From JASHPR01 sp963749145 (GTDB lineage Bacteria > Actinomycetota > Actinomycetes > Streptosporangiales > Streptosporangiaceae), in contig CAVVLN010000004.1 in NCBI GenBank assembly GCA_963749145.1, positions 248,001 through 312,000 on the forward strand: a stretch of 64,000 bases of DNA. Reading direction: 5' to 3'. The position numbers were made by a program, and so were the translations under genes. Shown here in pieces: positions 51,767 to 61,072 of this stretch. The notes beneath the pieces were generated by a model that did not search any database, was not told the origin of the DNA, and saw only the letters and a list, made by a program, of their open reading frames with translations. Numbering within the stretch: the first letter of the stretch is position 1; every line of letters starts with the position of its first letter.

Positions 51767-54507
51767 TGACCCTCTCCATGCTGGGGCAGGTCGGTGCCGT
51801 GGTGCTGGCCGGCGTCGGGCGTGCCGACGCCGCGCTGCCAGCCGCGGCGGAAGGCCGACATCACGCTGCGTGCCTTCTCTGGCGAGCGGCCGCCGGCCGT
51901 GGTGCCGCCGGGCGCGCCCCCGGAGGGAGCGCCGCCCGGCGGAGCCGAGGCGGGCCGGTTCCGCAGTTGCGGCGCTAGGCTGGCCTGCCGGATCCGCCGG
52001 GGCAGGCCGTTCTCGGTCAGCCCGGCCGGGCCGTTGCCGACCAGCCCGGGCGCGCTGTCGTCGGTCCACTCGGGATCGAGGGGGCTGATCCCGGACGGGG
52101 CCGGCGGCGGAGCGGATGGCGCGGGCGGGGCGGATGGCGCGGGCGGGGCGGATGGCGCGGGCGGGGCCGCAGCCGGCGGGGCCGATGGCGGAGCCACGGC
52201 CGATGGCGGGGCCGGGACGGGTGGCGGGGCCGCAGCCGCAGGCGGGGCGGATGGCGGGGCCGCGGCCGATGGCGGGGGCGATGGCGGGGCCGGCGGCGGG
52301 GCCACGCGGCGCCGGGGGGCCGGGGCCGGCGGCGGGGCCGGGACCGGCGGCGCGGCGATCGGCTGGGCGGCGACCACCGGCCGGACCGTCGCGGTCACGC
52401 GGCCGTTGGGTCCCCGGCTCGCGGGCTGGCCCGGGTCGCCGTCGCGGCCGGCGAACGGCCCGTAGGCGTCACGGCCCTCGCGGTCACCGGCGCCGGTGAC
52501 CGCGGCGCTGCCGCCGGTCTCGCCGCTGGCGCCGGCCCCGTTGCTGGCGGCGCCGTTGCCGCTGGCGCCGCTGCTGCTGGCGCCGCTGCTGCTGGGGCCG
52601 CTGCCCAGGGCGTTGGCCGGGACCACCAGGTCCCGGGGGACCAGCACGATGGCGGTGGCGCCGCCGTAGGCCGAGGGCCGGAGCGTCACCCGGATGCCGT
52701 GCCGCCGCGCCAGCTGGGCCGCGACGAACAAGCCGAAGCGGTCCGAGCCGGACAGGTCGAACAGCGGCGGGCTGGCCAGGCTGGTGTTGGCCGCGCTGAT
52801 CTCGTCGTCGCTCATGCCCAGGCCCCGGTCCTCGATCTCGACCGCGAAGCCGTTCGCCACCAGGTCCCCGAGCACCCGGACCTCGGTGTTGGGCGGGGAG
52901 AAGATCGTGGCGTTCTCCACCAGCTCGGCGAGCATGTGGATCACGTCGGCGACCGCCGGGCCGGGCAGCGAGGCCGACGCCTGGCAGATGACCCTGACCC
53001 GCTGATAGTCCTCGACCTCGGCCGCGGCCGCGCGCAGCACGTCCACGAACGGCACCGGGTTGCGGAACGAGCGCTTCGGCGCGTCGCCGGCCAGCACGAT
53101 CAGGCTCTCGGCGTGCCGGCGCATGCGCGTGGTGAGGTGATCGATGCGGTACAGGCTCTCCAGGTGCTCCGGCTCGTCCGCCTGCCGCTCCAGGGTGTCG
53201 AGCAGCGTCATCTGGCGTTCCAGGAGCGCCTGGCTCCGCCGGGCCAGGTTGCGGAAGACGTCGTTGATGCCGCGGCGCACTCTCGCCTCGTCCACGGCCG
53301 CCTCGACCGCGGTGCGCTGCGCCGTGTTGAAGGCCGCCTTGACCTGGCCGATCTCATCCGGGCCGGGCTGGGCGAACGGCACCTGCTCGGCGACGTCCAC
53401 ATCCTGGCCCGCGCGCAGGCGCTGCACCACGTCGGGGAGCCGGACCTCGGCCATCTCCAGCGCCGAGTCCCGCAGGCCGCGCAGCCGCCGGGCCAGGTTG
53501 ACCGCGATCAGCAGGGACAGGGCCAGGGACACGATGACGGCCGCCAGGCTGAGGCCGCCGACCAGGTACACGTTCCTGAGCTTGGCGCTGGCCTGCGCGC
53601 GGGCCCCGGCGGCCAGGCCGGCCTCGGCCTGCCCCACCGCCCGCTGGGTCTGCGCGCTGATCGTGGCGACGGTGCTGTCCCAGGTGGCCGGGCGGACCGG
53701 CGGCGCGTGGTCCGTCACGTCGCTCGCGACCAGCTTGTTCTCCATCGCGGTCAGGACGGCCGCGGCCTGCGGGCTGACGTCGTGGTTCAGGTCACTGCGG
53801 TCGGCCGGGTTGAGGTACGAGTAGCTCTGCGCGTACAGCAGCCGGTGCGCGCCGACCAGCCCCACGAAGGCCTGGTGGTCGGCGGCCGGGAACGCGCGAG
53901 CGGCGAAGTCACCGTTCAGCAGCGCGCTCTCCTGCTGCAGGTACTCGTTGGAGATCGCGAGCTCGATGACGGCGATCCCGGGCAGCACCTGCGCGGAGTT
54001 GCCGTCCTGGATGACCGCCTGCTCCAGGACCTGGTAGCTGGCCGCGATCATGCCGCTGTAGGCGGCGAAGGCCTGCGCGCCGCCGACCGAGTGGCCTGCG
54101 ATCCTGGCCCGCAGCCCGGGCAGGCCGCGCAGGCTCGCGCGCAGCGCCGCGATGGCCTTCGTCCCGCCAGCCGAGGCGCTCTGCTGGACCGATGACGAGT
54201 CGGTCGCGGCCCTGACGGCGGCGACCGCACGGTTGGTCGCCTGCTGCTGGGCGGCCAGCGCGACCTGCGCGGCGGGCGTCGGCCGGGAGTCGTAGACGAT
54301 CACCTGAGCGCGCTCGTGGGTGAGCGCCAGCTGCAGGTCCGCCACGGGCCGGCCGAGGTCGTTCAGCATGACCTTGGACCGGATCAGCGTGAGCGCGCTG
54401 CTGACCGAGGTGGTGACCGTATAGCTGAATAAGCCGATCAGGAACAGCAGCGGTACTAAGACCAGCAGCGCAACTCGCAGCAGAACGGACCGGCGTCTCA
54501 GGCTCAT
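51763..54507 (-). CDS. cvnA: Sensor histidine kinase with nitrate-sensing domain (CvnA-like)
   Basis: The 914-residue protein has a membrane helix at about 11-30, an external helical sensing region of nitrate/nitrite-sensing type to about 315, a second helix at about 318-342, a HAMP segment (VNLARRLRGLRDSALEMAEV), a histidine-phosphotransfer-like helix pair, and a HATPase domain (MLAELVENATIFSPPNTEVR, VEIEDRGLGMSDDEI, SDRFGLFVAAQLARRHG). The last ~260 residues are low-complexity Ser/Gly/Ala and then Pro/Ala-rich repeats (PSAPPAP units). It is the first gene of the conservon. The phosphoryl partner in conservons is unclear because no response regulator is encoded. Confidence 0.9.
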   Translation of the reverse strand: MSLRRRSVLLRVALLVLVPLLFLIGLFSYTVTTSVSSALTLIRSKVMLNDLGRPVADLQLALTHERAQVIVYDSRPTPAAQVALAAQQQATNRAVAAVRAATDSSSVQQSASAGGTKAIAALRASLRGLPGLRARIAGHSVGGAQAFAAYSGMIAASYQVLEQAVIQDGNSAQVLPGIAVIELAISNEYLQQESALLNGDFAARAFPAADHQAFVGLVGAHRLLYAQSYSYLNPADRSDLNHDVSPQAAAVLTAMENKLVASDVTDHAPPVRPATWDSTVATISAQTQRAVGQAEAGLAAGARAQASAKLRNVYLVGGLSLAAVIVSLALSLLIAVNLARRLRGLRDSALEMAEVRLPDVVQRLRAGQDVDVAEQVPFAQPGPDEIGQVKAAFNTAQRTAVEAAVDEARVRRGINDVFRNLARRSQALLERQMTLLDTLERQADEPEHLESLYRIDHLTTRMRRHAESLIVLAGDAPKRSFRNPVPFVDVLRAAAAEVEDYQRVRVICQASASLPGPAVADVIHMLAELVENATIFSPPNTEVRVLGDLVANGFAVEIEDRGLGMSDDEISAANTSLASPPLFDLSGSDRFGLFVAAQLARRHGIRVTLRPSAYGGATAIVLVPRDLVVPANALGSGPSSSGASSSGASGNGAASNGAGASGETGGSAAVTGAGDREGRDAYGPFAGRDGDPGQPASRGPNGRVTATVRPVVAAQPIAAPPVPAPPPAPAPRRRVAPPPAPPSPPPSAAAPPSAPPAAAAPPPVPAPPSAVAPPSAPPAAAPPAPSAPPAPSAPPAPSAPPPAPSGISPLDPEWTDDSAPGLVGNGPAGLTENGLPRRIRQASLAPQLRNRPASAPPGGAPSGGAPGGTTAGGRSPEKARSVMSAFRRGWQRGVGTPDAGQHHGTDLPQHGEGQ

Positions 54508-54760
54508 CGTTGCTGTCCCTCGCGGATCTGGCGGACGTAACGATTGGGAAGGCTAACAGGCAACTCCTCGTGTCGCAGCAATAACCGAGAGTTTCCGACA
54601 AATCCCAGCTAGCGCCCGGGCCTGCGCAGACGCGTGCCAAGGGCCGGGCCGACGCGACTCGGCCGCTATGCACCATCATCGACCGGATGTGATGACTCAA
54701 TAACTGAGCGTCCGGATACGGGCGGTTCTGGGCCCGCCGGGCTGACCGGCCGGCATGCCG

Positions 54761-56239
54761 CTAAGGACGCACCGGCCAGGTGTGGACCGGCTGGTTGGCG
54801 TGCATGTGCTCGATATACCGCTGGGTCATCAGCCGCAGCGCCTCCGGGCGGTCCGCGCCGTCCTCGGCCAGCGCTGCGGTCGACGTCACCTGCCAGGCGG
54901 CGCCGGTCTGCCCGGTCAGGCAGCGCTGCTCAATGATGCCCAGCAGCCGGTCGGCGTGCTCGGCGCTGACGTTCCAGCGGCGCAGGCCCTCGCGAGCCAG
55001 CGGCAGCAGGCGCCGCAGCACGAGCTCGGCCACGGGCGCCTCGCCAAAGCCCGGCCAGTACAGGTGCGCGCCCAGGCCGAGGCGCGCGGCCTCGTGCAGG
55101 TTATCGGCCGCGGTCGCGAACGACATCTGCGTCCAGACCGGCCGCTCCGCCTCGGCCAGGGTCCGCACGAGCCCGTAGTAGAAGGCCGAGTTCGCGACGA
55201 CGTCCGCGACCGACGGGCCGGCCGGCAGGACCCGGTTCTCCACCCGCAGGTGCGGCTGGCCGTCCACGACCGCGTAGACCGGCCGGTTCCACCGGTAGAT
55301 CGTCCCGTTGTGCAGGCTCATCTCGGCCAGCTGCGGGCAGCCGCCGGACTGGAGCACCGCGAGCGGTTCCTCCTCCTCGCAGATCGGCAGCAGCGCGGGG
55401 AAGTACTTGATGTTCTCCTCGAACAGGTCGAACACCGAGGTGATCCAGCGCTCGCCGAACCACACCCGCGGCCGCACGCCCTGCTCCTTCAGCTCGTCCG
55501 GCCGGGTGTCGGTGGCCTGCTCGAACAGCGTGATCCTGGTCTCCTGCCAGAGCTGCCGGCCGAACAGGAACGGCGAATTGGCCGCCAGCGCCACCTGCAC
55601 GCTGGCGATCGCCTGGGCCGCGTTCCAGTAGCTCGCGAACGCCTCGGGGCTGACCTGGAGGTGCAGCTGCACGCTGGTGCAGGCGGCCTCGGGAGTGATG
55701 CTGCCGGAGTGGGTCAGCAGCTGCTCGGCGCCGTCGATCGCGATGCGCATGTCCTCCCCGCGCGCCGCGAAGATCTGCTCGTTGAGCACCTGGTAGCGGG
55801 CGTTGGCCGACATGGTCCCCTCGTGCACGTCCTGCTGGCGCAGGGTGGGCAAGATGCCGATCATGACCAGGCGGCTGCCGGTGCCGCGGGCCTTGGCGTC
55901 TCCGGCGTTGAGGTCGGCGCGGATCTCCTGCTCCAGCTCGGCCAGGGCCCCGCCCTCCAGCTGCCGCGGCGGCACGTTGATCTCGAGATTGAACTGGCCC
56001 ACCTCGGTCGCCCAGGCCGGGTCCGCGATCGCGTCCAGCACCTCCGCGTTGCGCATCGACGGCATCCCGCCCGCGTCGACCAGGTTGAGCTCGATCTCCT
56101 GGCCCACCCGGGCCGGGTGGGCCTCGAACATCTGCTCGCGCAGCATGATGGCGAACGCTTCCAGGGATCGCCACACCTTGTCGCGGTAGATCCGCCGGTC
56201 CTCGCCGCTGATCTTGATTGCCTGGATGTCCCGACCCAT
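54761..56239 (-). CDS. Glutamate-cysteine ligase-type (GCS2) ATP-dependent ligase
   Basis: The 492-residue product has the GCS2 features ARVGQEIELNLVDAGG (Glu ligands for ATP-Mg), TEVGQFNLEINVPP, CTSVQLHLQVSPEAFASYWN and the Arg-containing LRVENRVLPAGP. These enzymes link an amine to a glutamate-type carboxylate, as in gamma-glutamylcysteine synthesis. It is the last gene of a four-gene operon with an ATP-grasp ligase and two esterase-like genes, so it may build a peptide-like metabolite rather than glutathione (inference). A 184-bp spacer with GGCCCGCCGCAGGCC repeats separates it from the ATP-grasp gene. Confidence 0.83.
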   Translation of the reverse strand: MGRDIQAIKISGEDRRIYRDKVWRSLEAFAIMLREQMFEAHPARVGQEIELNLVDAGGMPSMRNAEVLDAIADPAWATEVGQFNLEINVPPRQLEGGALAELEQEIRADLNAGDAKARGTGSRLVMIGILPTLRQQDVHEGTMSANARYQVLNEQIFAARGEDMRIAIDGAEQLLTHSGSITPEAACTSVQLHLQVSPEAFASYWNAAQAIASVQVALAANSPFLFGRQLWQETRITLFEQATDTRPDELKEQGVRPRVWFGERWITSVFDLFEENIKYFPALLPICEEEEPLAVLQSGGCPQLAEMSLHNGTIYRWNRPVYAVVDGQPHLRVENRVLPAGPSVADVVANSAFYYGLVRTLAEAERPVWTQMSFATAADNLHEAARLGLGAHLYWPGFGEAPVAELVLRRLLPLAREGLRRWNVSAEHADRLLGIIEQRCLTGQTGAAWQVTSTAALAEDGADRPEALRLMTQRYIEHMHANQPVHTWPVRP

Positions 56240-56423
56240 GAGGCCTCACTCCCACGACATGGGGAGACCATGCACCCCCCGGGTCAACACTGGCATGCCG
56301 AAGGGGCGTGCGCCAGCATGCGGGCGACGGCCCCCAGCAGGCCCCGCCGCCGGCCCAGGCCCGCCACCGGCCTCAGCCGGCCCGCCGCAGGCCCAGCCGG
56401 CCCCGGCCGGCCCGCCGCAGGCC

Positions 56424-57677
56424 TCAGCCGGCCTGCAGCCGCGCGCTCTCCTCCCGGGCCCACAGGCCGGTCAGCCCGCGCAGGTGCGCGATGAACTGGT
56501 CGTGCTCGCGGGCGGGGTAGACCGACCGGACGGTGTCGGTCAGCAGCCGGTCGAACGCCGGGCCCTCGACCCAGTCCAGCACGATCTCGTCGATGTGCGG
56601 GAGGCTGGTCGCGCAGAAGTCCTGGTAGCGCTCGGTGTCGAAGTAGTCGTCGGCCAGGGCCCGGTAGGCGTCCAGCTTCCCGGCGTAAGACAGGCCGGGG
56701 TCGTCGGCGATCGCGAAGTACGGGTCCGTGGCCACGTCCAGCCGCGCCCGCCTGCCCGTGACCAGCACGAACACGCACCACTTGACCAGGGCCCGGACCG
56801 CCCAGGGAAAGTAGTAATGCAGGCTGGTCAGCGACAGGTCCGGGCAGGCGTTGGCGTAGTCGATCGGGAAGACGTCGCCGTCCTTCACCAGCGTCTCGCA
56901 CGAGTTGAGCTCCCACCGGAAGAACGCGTTGACCAGCCGCCCGATCGTCACCACCTGCGCGCCGGCCTGCTCGGTCAGGAAGTCGTGGTCGACGCCGTAG
57001 CGCAGGTGCATGGGCTGCTCCGGCTGGAAGCGCATGACCATGGTCTCGGCCCCGACCGACAGCGAGCGCGCGAACGCGTCGTAGCCGTCGATGGCCTGCT
57101 GCAGGTGCATGAGCATCTCGCCGCTCTGGTCGTAGGCGGCGTGCAACTGCGCCGGGTTGGCGATCCGGGACACGCCGCGCCAGGCACCGCCGTCATAGGG
57201 CTTCATGTACAGCGGGTAGCCGAGCCGCCGGGCGATGGCGTCGAGGTCGAACGGCCGGTTGTACCGGCCGGCGGTGTAGGCGTAGCGGGCGTTGTCGACC
57301 GGGTTCTTGTACGGCACGAGCACGGTGTCCGGCACGTGCAGGCCCAGCCGGATCATCGCGCAGTAGGCGGCGTGCTTCTCCATGGACTGGAACGTGAACG
57401 GGCTGTTCAGCAGGTACACGCCGTCCATCAGCGCGACCTTCTTCAGCCACTCCCGGGGGTGGTAGTACCAGTACGCGAGCCGGTCGATGACCAGGTCGTA
57501 GCGGGGCCGGTCCCGCAGGTCGAACGGCTCGATCGTGATCCGCTCGCCGTCGAAGGCGTGCCGGGCGCCGCCCGCCCCCGTCACCGGGCCCAGCCGGCGC
57601 AGGATCTCCTCGAACGCCCGCGGCCAGTCCTCCTCGGTCCCGAGCAGCAGCCCGATCAGGTGCCTGGTCGTTGTCAA
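56424..57677 (-). CDS. ATP-grasp domain ligase
   Basis: Start TTG 57677 is chosen because a GGAGG lies just upstream; no ATG fits. The 417-residue product begins LTTTRHLIGLLLGTEEDWPR and has ATP-grasp features: YPLYMKPYDGGAWRGVSRIA with Lys and a Gly-rich loop, HLQQAIDGYDAFARSLSVGA, and FFRWELNSCETLVKDG then DVFPIDYANACPDLSLTSLH with the Asp/Asn metal ligands. ATP-grasp enzymes join a carboxylate to an amine or thiol. In an operon with a GCS2 ligase it could extend a gamma-glutamyl product. Substrate is unknown. Confidence 0.83.
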   Translation of the reverse strand: MTTTRHLIGLLLGTEEDWPRAFEEILRRLGPVTGAGGARHAFDGERITIEPFDLRDRPRYDLVIDRLAYWYYHPREWLKKVALMDGVYLLNSPFTFQSMEKHAAYCAMIRLGLHVPDTVLVPYKNPVDNARYAYTAGRYNRPFDLDAIARRLGYPLYMKPYDGGAWRGVSRIANPAQLHAAYDQSGEMLMHLQQAIDGYDAFARSLSVGAETMVMRFQPEQPMHLRYGVDHDFLTEQAGAQVVTIGRLVNAFFRWELNSCETLVKDGDVFPIDYANACPDLSLTSLHYYFPWAVRALVKWCVFVLVTGRRARLDVATDPYFAIADDPGLSYAGKLDAYRALADDYFDTERYQDFCATSLPHIDEIVLDWVEGPAFDRLLTDTVRSVYPAREHDQFIAHLRGLTGLWAREESARLQAG

Positions 57678-57690
57678 TGCGCCTCCCAAG

Positions 57691-58434
57691 TCAGCAGAAC
57701 CGCGGCATGTGGTGCGCCACCTGGGCGCGCCAGGACGGCCAGTCGTGCGGCACGTCGTGGCCCCACAGGTCAAGCTCGTGCCGGATGCCCTTGGCGGTCA
57801 GCAGCCCGGCGAACTGCCGGGTGCTCGCCAGCGACCCGGTGGTGTCCTCCCACTGGCCCTGACCGCACACGAGCAGCAGGCTGACCCGGCCGCGCAGCCA
57901 GTCCAGGTGCTCGCCCGCCAGGTGCTGGACGTAGTCGACCGGGTTGTTGAAGTACGCCTCGGTGCCCCGCTCACCCCAGCCGTGCCAGGACGCGGGGTCG
58001 TAGTTGCCGGAGAAGCACAGCGCGAGCGGGAAAAGGTCGGCCCGCTTGAGCGCGAAGTTGGCCGCGTGAAAGGCGCCCAGGCTGCACCCGAGGGTGGCGA
58101 TCTCCTGCGGGCCGCCGCAGTCACGGTAGATCCACGGCACGACCTGGCCCTGGATCCAGGACTCGTAGCGGCCGTGCTGGCGGGCCCGTTCCTCGAGCGT
58201 GATGTCCCGGTTGGACCAGGACGCCGCGTCGTAGCTGTCGACGCAGTAGACCTTCAGCCGTCCGGCGTCGACCAGGCCGGACACCGCCCCCAGCATGCCG
58301 TTGTTCTCGAAGTCGAAGGCCCGGCCCTGCTCGGTCGGGAACACGAGCACCGCGCGTCCCCAGTGGCCGTAGCGGATCACGGTGCCCGCCGCGCCGAGGG
58401 CGTCCGACCATAGCTCGGTGACCTCCCGGCTCAT
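57691..58434 (-). CDS. Esterase-like alpha/beta hydrolase
   Basis: The 247-residue product starts MSREVTELWSDALGAAGTVI and belongs to the esterase group near PHB depolymerase/Fes D-type proteins. The nucleophile elbow is TLGCSLGAFHAANFA (Ser near residue 118), LLVCGQGQWEDTT carries the acid region, and WGHDVPHDWPSW the His. ATG 58434 overlaps the upstream stop by four bases, and the ATP-grasp start follows after 13 bp, so it is tightly embedded in the operon. GCSLG in place of GxSxG with Cys before Ser is notable but known in this group. Confidence 0.78.
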   Translation of the reverse strand: MSREVTELWSDALGAAGTVIRYGHWGRAVLVFPTEQGRAFDFENNGMLGAVSGLVDAGRLKVYCVDSYDAASWSNRDITLEERARQHGRYESWIQGQVVPWIYRDCGGPQEIATLGCSLGAFHAANFALKRADLFPLALCFSGNYDPASWHGWGERGTEAYFNNPVDYVQHLAGEHLDWLRGRVSLLLVCGQGQWEDTTGSLASTRQFAGLLTAKGIRHELDLWGHDVPHDWPSWRAQVAHHMPRFC

Positions 58435-59486
58435 GCGCGCATCTGCCGCAGCAGCCCGGTGAGATACGGGTCGAACGCGTCCCGCCAGGCGGTGTAGTTG
58501 TGGGCGTCGGGCACCTCGTGCAGCGCGGCCGGGTAGCCCAGGCCCCGCAGCGTCGCGGCCATGGCGCGGTTGTTGGGGAGGTTCTCCTCGACCGTGCCGC
58601 AGGTGAGCACGGCCGGCACCGCGCGGCCGGGCCACCCGCCCGCGTGCACGCCGGCCACGAACGCGGTGATGCGCGGGTAGTAGGGGAACCGCCGCTCCTG
58701 GGCGTCCAGGCGCGGCGTGAAAAAACTGCCGGACTGCAGGAACAGCGCGTCGAACGCGCCGGGGTAGCGGCAGTGGGCGTGCAGCATGGCCAGGGCACCC
58801 AGGCTGGTGCCCAGGCCGACGCGCGCGCTGGCGGGCCGCCGGGCCGCCAGCGCCGGGATGACGGTGAGCGTCAGCGCGCGGGCGTACCGCGCGCTGGCGG
58901 AGTACCAGCGGTTCCGCGGGCCGGGGCTCAGCAGCGCGGCCCGCAGCCGCGGCAGCCAGCCGCCGGCGACGCCCGCCGCCAGGTACCGGGTGAGGCTGGC
59001 CAGCGCGTCGTACTCCGGCCCGTCGTGCACCAGCAGCAGCGGAAGGCGCTCGCGGTCACCCACTCCCTCGGGGGACCAGGCACGCACCGACACCACCCCG
59101 TCGAGGGCCCGGGCCGGCAGGTCCAGCTCCTCACAACGGCCCGGGCTCGCGGGCGAGCCGAGCCAGGCGGGCGGCGCGTAGCAGGGGAACTCGAGCACGC
59201 TCTTGCGCCCGAACGCGCCGTCGACCTGCCGCGGGTTGCCCGGGTCGGTCACGACCTCATCCCGGCCGTCGTCGTGGCGCAACTCCAGCAGGTACTCCAG
59301 CCGGCCCACCGGCGGCGGGTCGAAGGCCAGCTCCCAGCCGTCGCCGCGGCGGCGGAAGTCGGGCCCCCCGTCGATGCGCACGTCCGGCCGCAGCCGCACG
59401 CCCGCCAGCCGGCCCGCCGGGTCCGGTACCCGCAGCGTCGCGGTCCGTGCTCCTGGCCGGGGCGCCACCCCGGATGCGCCGATCAC
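58431..59486 (-). CDS. Enterochelin-esterase-like hydrolase
   Basis: The 351-residue product has an N-terminal beta domain (TATLRVPDPAGRLAGVRLRP) as in Fes-type enterochelin esterases, then the esterase fold: LPLLLVHDGPEYDALASLTR, VGLGTSLGALAMLHAHCRYP with the nucleophile Ser in GTSLG, and HNYTAWRDAFDPYL with the catalytic His. It is the first gene of the four-gene operon and overlaps the next gene by four bases. Two different esterases with two ligases suggest a pathway that makes and hydrolyses an ester- or peptide-type compound (inference). Confidence 0.78.
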   Translation of the reverse strand: MIGASGVAPRPGARTATLRVPDPAGRLAGVRLRPDVRIDGGPDFRRRGDGWELAFDPPPVGRLEYLLELRHDDGRDEVVTDPGNPRQVDGAFGRKSVLEFPCYAPPAWLGSPASPGRCEELDLPARALDGVVSVRAWSPEGVGDRERLPLLLVHDGPEYDALASLTRYLAAGVAGGWLPRLRAALLSPGPRNRWYSASARYARALTLTVIPALAARRPASARVGLGTSLGALAMLHAHCRYPGAFDALFLQSGSFFTPRLDAQERRFPYYPRITAFVAGVHAGGWPGRAVPAVLTCGTVEENLPNNRAMAATLRGLGYPAALHEVPDAHNYTAWRDAFDPYLTGLLRQMRA

Positions 59487-59553
59487 CTGCTCATGGTGCC
59501 CATTCCGGGCGGCTATGACAATGGACGTGCCTGGTGGGGCCGTCTGGGCGTGC

Positions 59554-60385
59554 TTATCCGGGGCGGGCCTCCTGCTCCCGCGAGCACCACCAGGTGGACC
59601 GGCCGCCGACCGTCCCGTGCCGCATCTCCGCCCCGCAGCGCGGGCAGGTGCCGCCCGGGCGGCGGGCCGCGATCATGTCGCCGGTGTGCACGCCGCCCTT
59701 GGCTATCGCCGAGCGCAGCGCCGCCCGCAGGCTCCGGTAGAGCCGGTCGGCATCCGCAGCCTGCAGGGTATTCACCCGCGCCGAGGGCGCCAGCCGGGCC
59801 CGCCAGAGCGCCTCGTCGGCGAGCAGGTTGCCGACCCCGGCGATCTGCGACTGGTCCAGCAGGCGGGCCTTGACCGCGATGGTCCCCTTCAAGATCAGGG
59901 CCCGGAACTGCGCCGCGGTGACCTGCTCGGCGTCGGGGCCGAGGTGGCCGACGTCGGGGTCCAGCCGGACCCGCCCCAGCCGGCGCTGGTCGAACAGCAC
60001 CAGCCGGCCGCCGTCGGCGAACTCGATCGTGAAGCGGTCCCAGCGGGGCTGGTGCGGCCGCGCGGCGCGGCGGCGCGGGCCGCCGCCCTCGGCCGCCTGG
60101 CCATCCGCGGACACCACGATGATGCGGCCGCCCATGCCCAGGTGGATGCCCAGCTCGGGGCCGGGCGCGGCCGACCCGTCCAGCCCGGAGGTCTCGCACC
60201 ACATGGTCTTGCCCCGCCGGCAGGCCGCGGTGAGCACCCGGCCGGCCAGCGCGGCCCGCAGCTGCCCGGGCGAGTGCGGCCTGGCACACGAACGTGTCGG
60301 TGTCGTCAACGTCCGCGATGCGCCGGCCCAGCGCCTGGTCGGCGATCAGGCGGCGGGCGGTCTCGACCTCGGGCAGTTCCGGCAT
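59554..60385 (-). CDS. Fpg/Nei family DNA glycosylase, one apparent frameshift
   Basis: The N-terminus MPELPEVETARRLIAD has the catalytic Pro2 and Glu of Fpg/Nei enzymes, which excise oxidised bases and cut the strand. The frame holds to TFVC, then one extra C near 60281-60286 shifts it. The next frame carries RPHSPGQLRAALAGRVL and continues with ELGIHLGMGGRI, SQIAGVGNLLADEALWRARL and the zinc finger CPRCGAEMRHGT plus WWCSREQ (the last Cys of a CxxC is replaced by Ser-Arg spacing). Total about 276 residues. The start overlaps the PPOX stop (TGATG). Both halves look intact, so a sequencing indel is likely. Confidence 0.82.
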
Positions 60386-60795
60386 CAGCCGGCGGCGCGG
60401 CCCGCCACGTGCTGCGGCGTGATCCGGACCACGACCCGCACCACCTCCGGCGGCAGGTCCATGAACGCTTGGCCGGCGCCGGGCCCCTCGTAGTCCTCGG
60501 CCAGCCGGACGGCGAACGCGCGGCCCGGGTCCTCGGTCACCGCGGCCAGGCCGCGGATCTCGGCGTACAGCTCGGGATCGCCGGGGTCGTAGACGCTCAG
60601 GCTCACCCGGGGGTCGCGGCGCATGTTGCGTTCCTTGCGCCGGCCCGCGGCGGTGGAGATGAGCAGGTCGTCGCCGTCCCGGCCGACCCAGACCACCGAC
60701 GTCTGCGGGCTGCCGTCCGCGTTGATCGTGGCGAGCACCGCGGGGTTGGGCTCGTCCAGGAGCCGGCGTACCGCATCGTTCAGGGAGACAGGCAT
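60385..60795 (-). CDS. PPOX-class flavin/F420-dependent oxidoreductase
   Basis: The 136-residue split-barrel protein has LLDEPNPAVLATINADGSPQ, TSVVWVGRDGDDLLISTAAG, RRKERNMRRDPRVSLSVYDP and YAEIRGLAAVTED, the pattern of the pyridoxamine-oxidase-like F420 or FMN enzymes common in actinobacteria. The Arg/Lys-rich RRKERNMRRD binds cofactor phosphates. Its ATG lies beside a 28-bp repeat, and its stop overlaps the Fpg/Nei start by one base, so the two are coupled. Substrate unknown. Confidence 0.85.
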   Translation of the reverse strand: MPVSLNDAVRRLLDEPNPAVLATINADGSPQTSVVWVGRDGDDLLISTAAGRRKERNMRRDPRVSLSVYDPGDPELYAEIRGLAAVTEDPGRAFAVRLAEDYEGPGAGQAFMDLPPEVVRVVVRITPQHVAGRAAG

Positions 60796-60868
60796 GATCG
60801 AGACCCTACCGGGCCGGCCGGACCTCCCGGCCGGCCACCGGATCGAGACCCTACCGGGCCGGCCGGAC
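60796..60868. repeat. 28-bp direct repeat flanking the PPOX start
   Basis: The 28-bp block beginning GATCGAGACCCTACCGGGCC occurs at 60796-60823 and 60841-60868, a 45-bp period. It duplicates the sequence just upstream of the PPOX start, and the second copy contains the stop of the SDR remnant. It looks like a recombination scar. Confidence 0.8.
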
Positions 60869-61039
60869 TGGCACCGGGAACACGCTCGACCCGCCGGCCA
60901 GCCCCCACATCGAGGCGATGTTGACGATCTTCCCGTGCCCCTGCCCGACCATCACGCGCAGCGCCTCGCGGGCGCAGTAGAACACGCCGTTCAGGTCCAC
61001 GTCGATCACCTTGTGCCAGCCGTCCAGGTCGAACTCGTG
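60851..61039 (-). pseudogene. Short-chain dehydrogenase fragment
   Basis: The frame HEFDLDGWHKVIDVDLNGVF then YCAREALRVMVGQGHGKIVN and IASMWGLAGGSSVF is the middle of a classical SDR (the DLNGVF and KIVNIAS blocks around the catalytic Ser). The NAD-binding N-terminus and the YxxxK region are missing. It ends at a TAG supplied by the 28-bp repeat. It is a gene remnant. Confidence 0.75.
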
Positions 61040-61072
61040 CGATCCGGGCCAGCGAGCCCGGCACCGACCGAA

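Noticed and set aside
56336..56423. GGCCCGCCGCAGGCC-type repeats between the ATP-grasp and GCS2 genes considered as extra coding sequence
   Set aside because: No frame continues either neighbouring gene through it; it is simple GC-rich repetition in the operon spacer.
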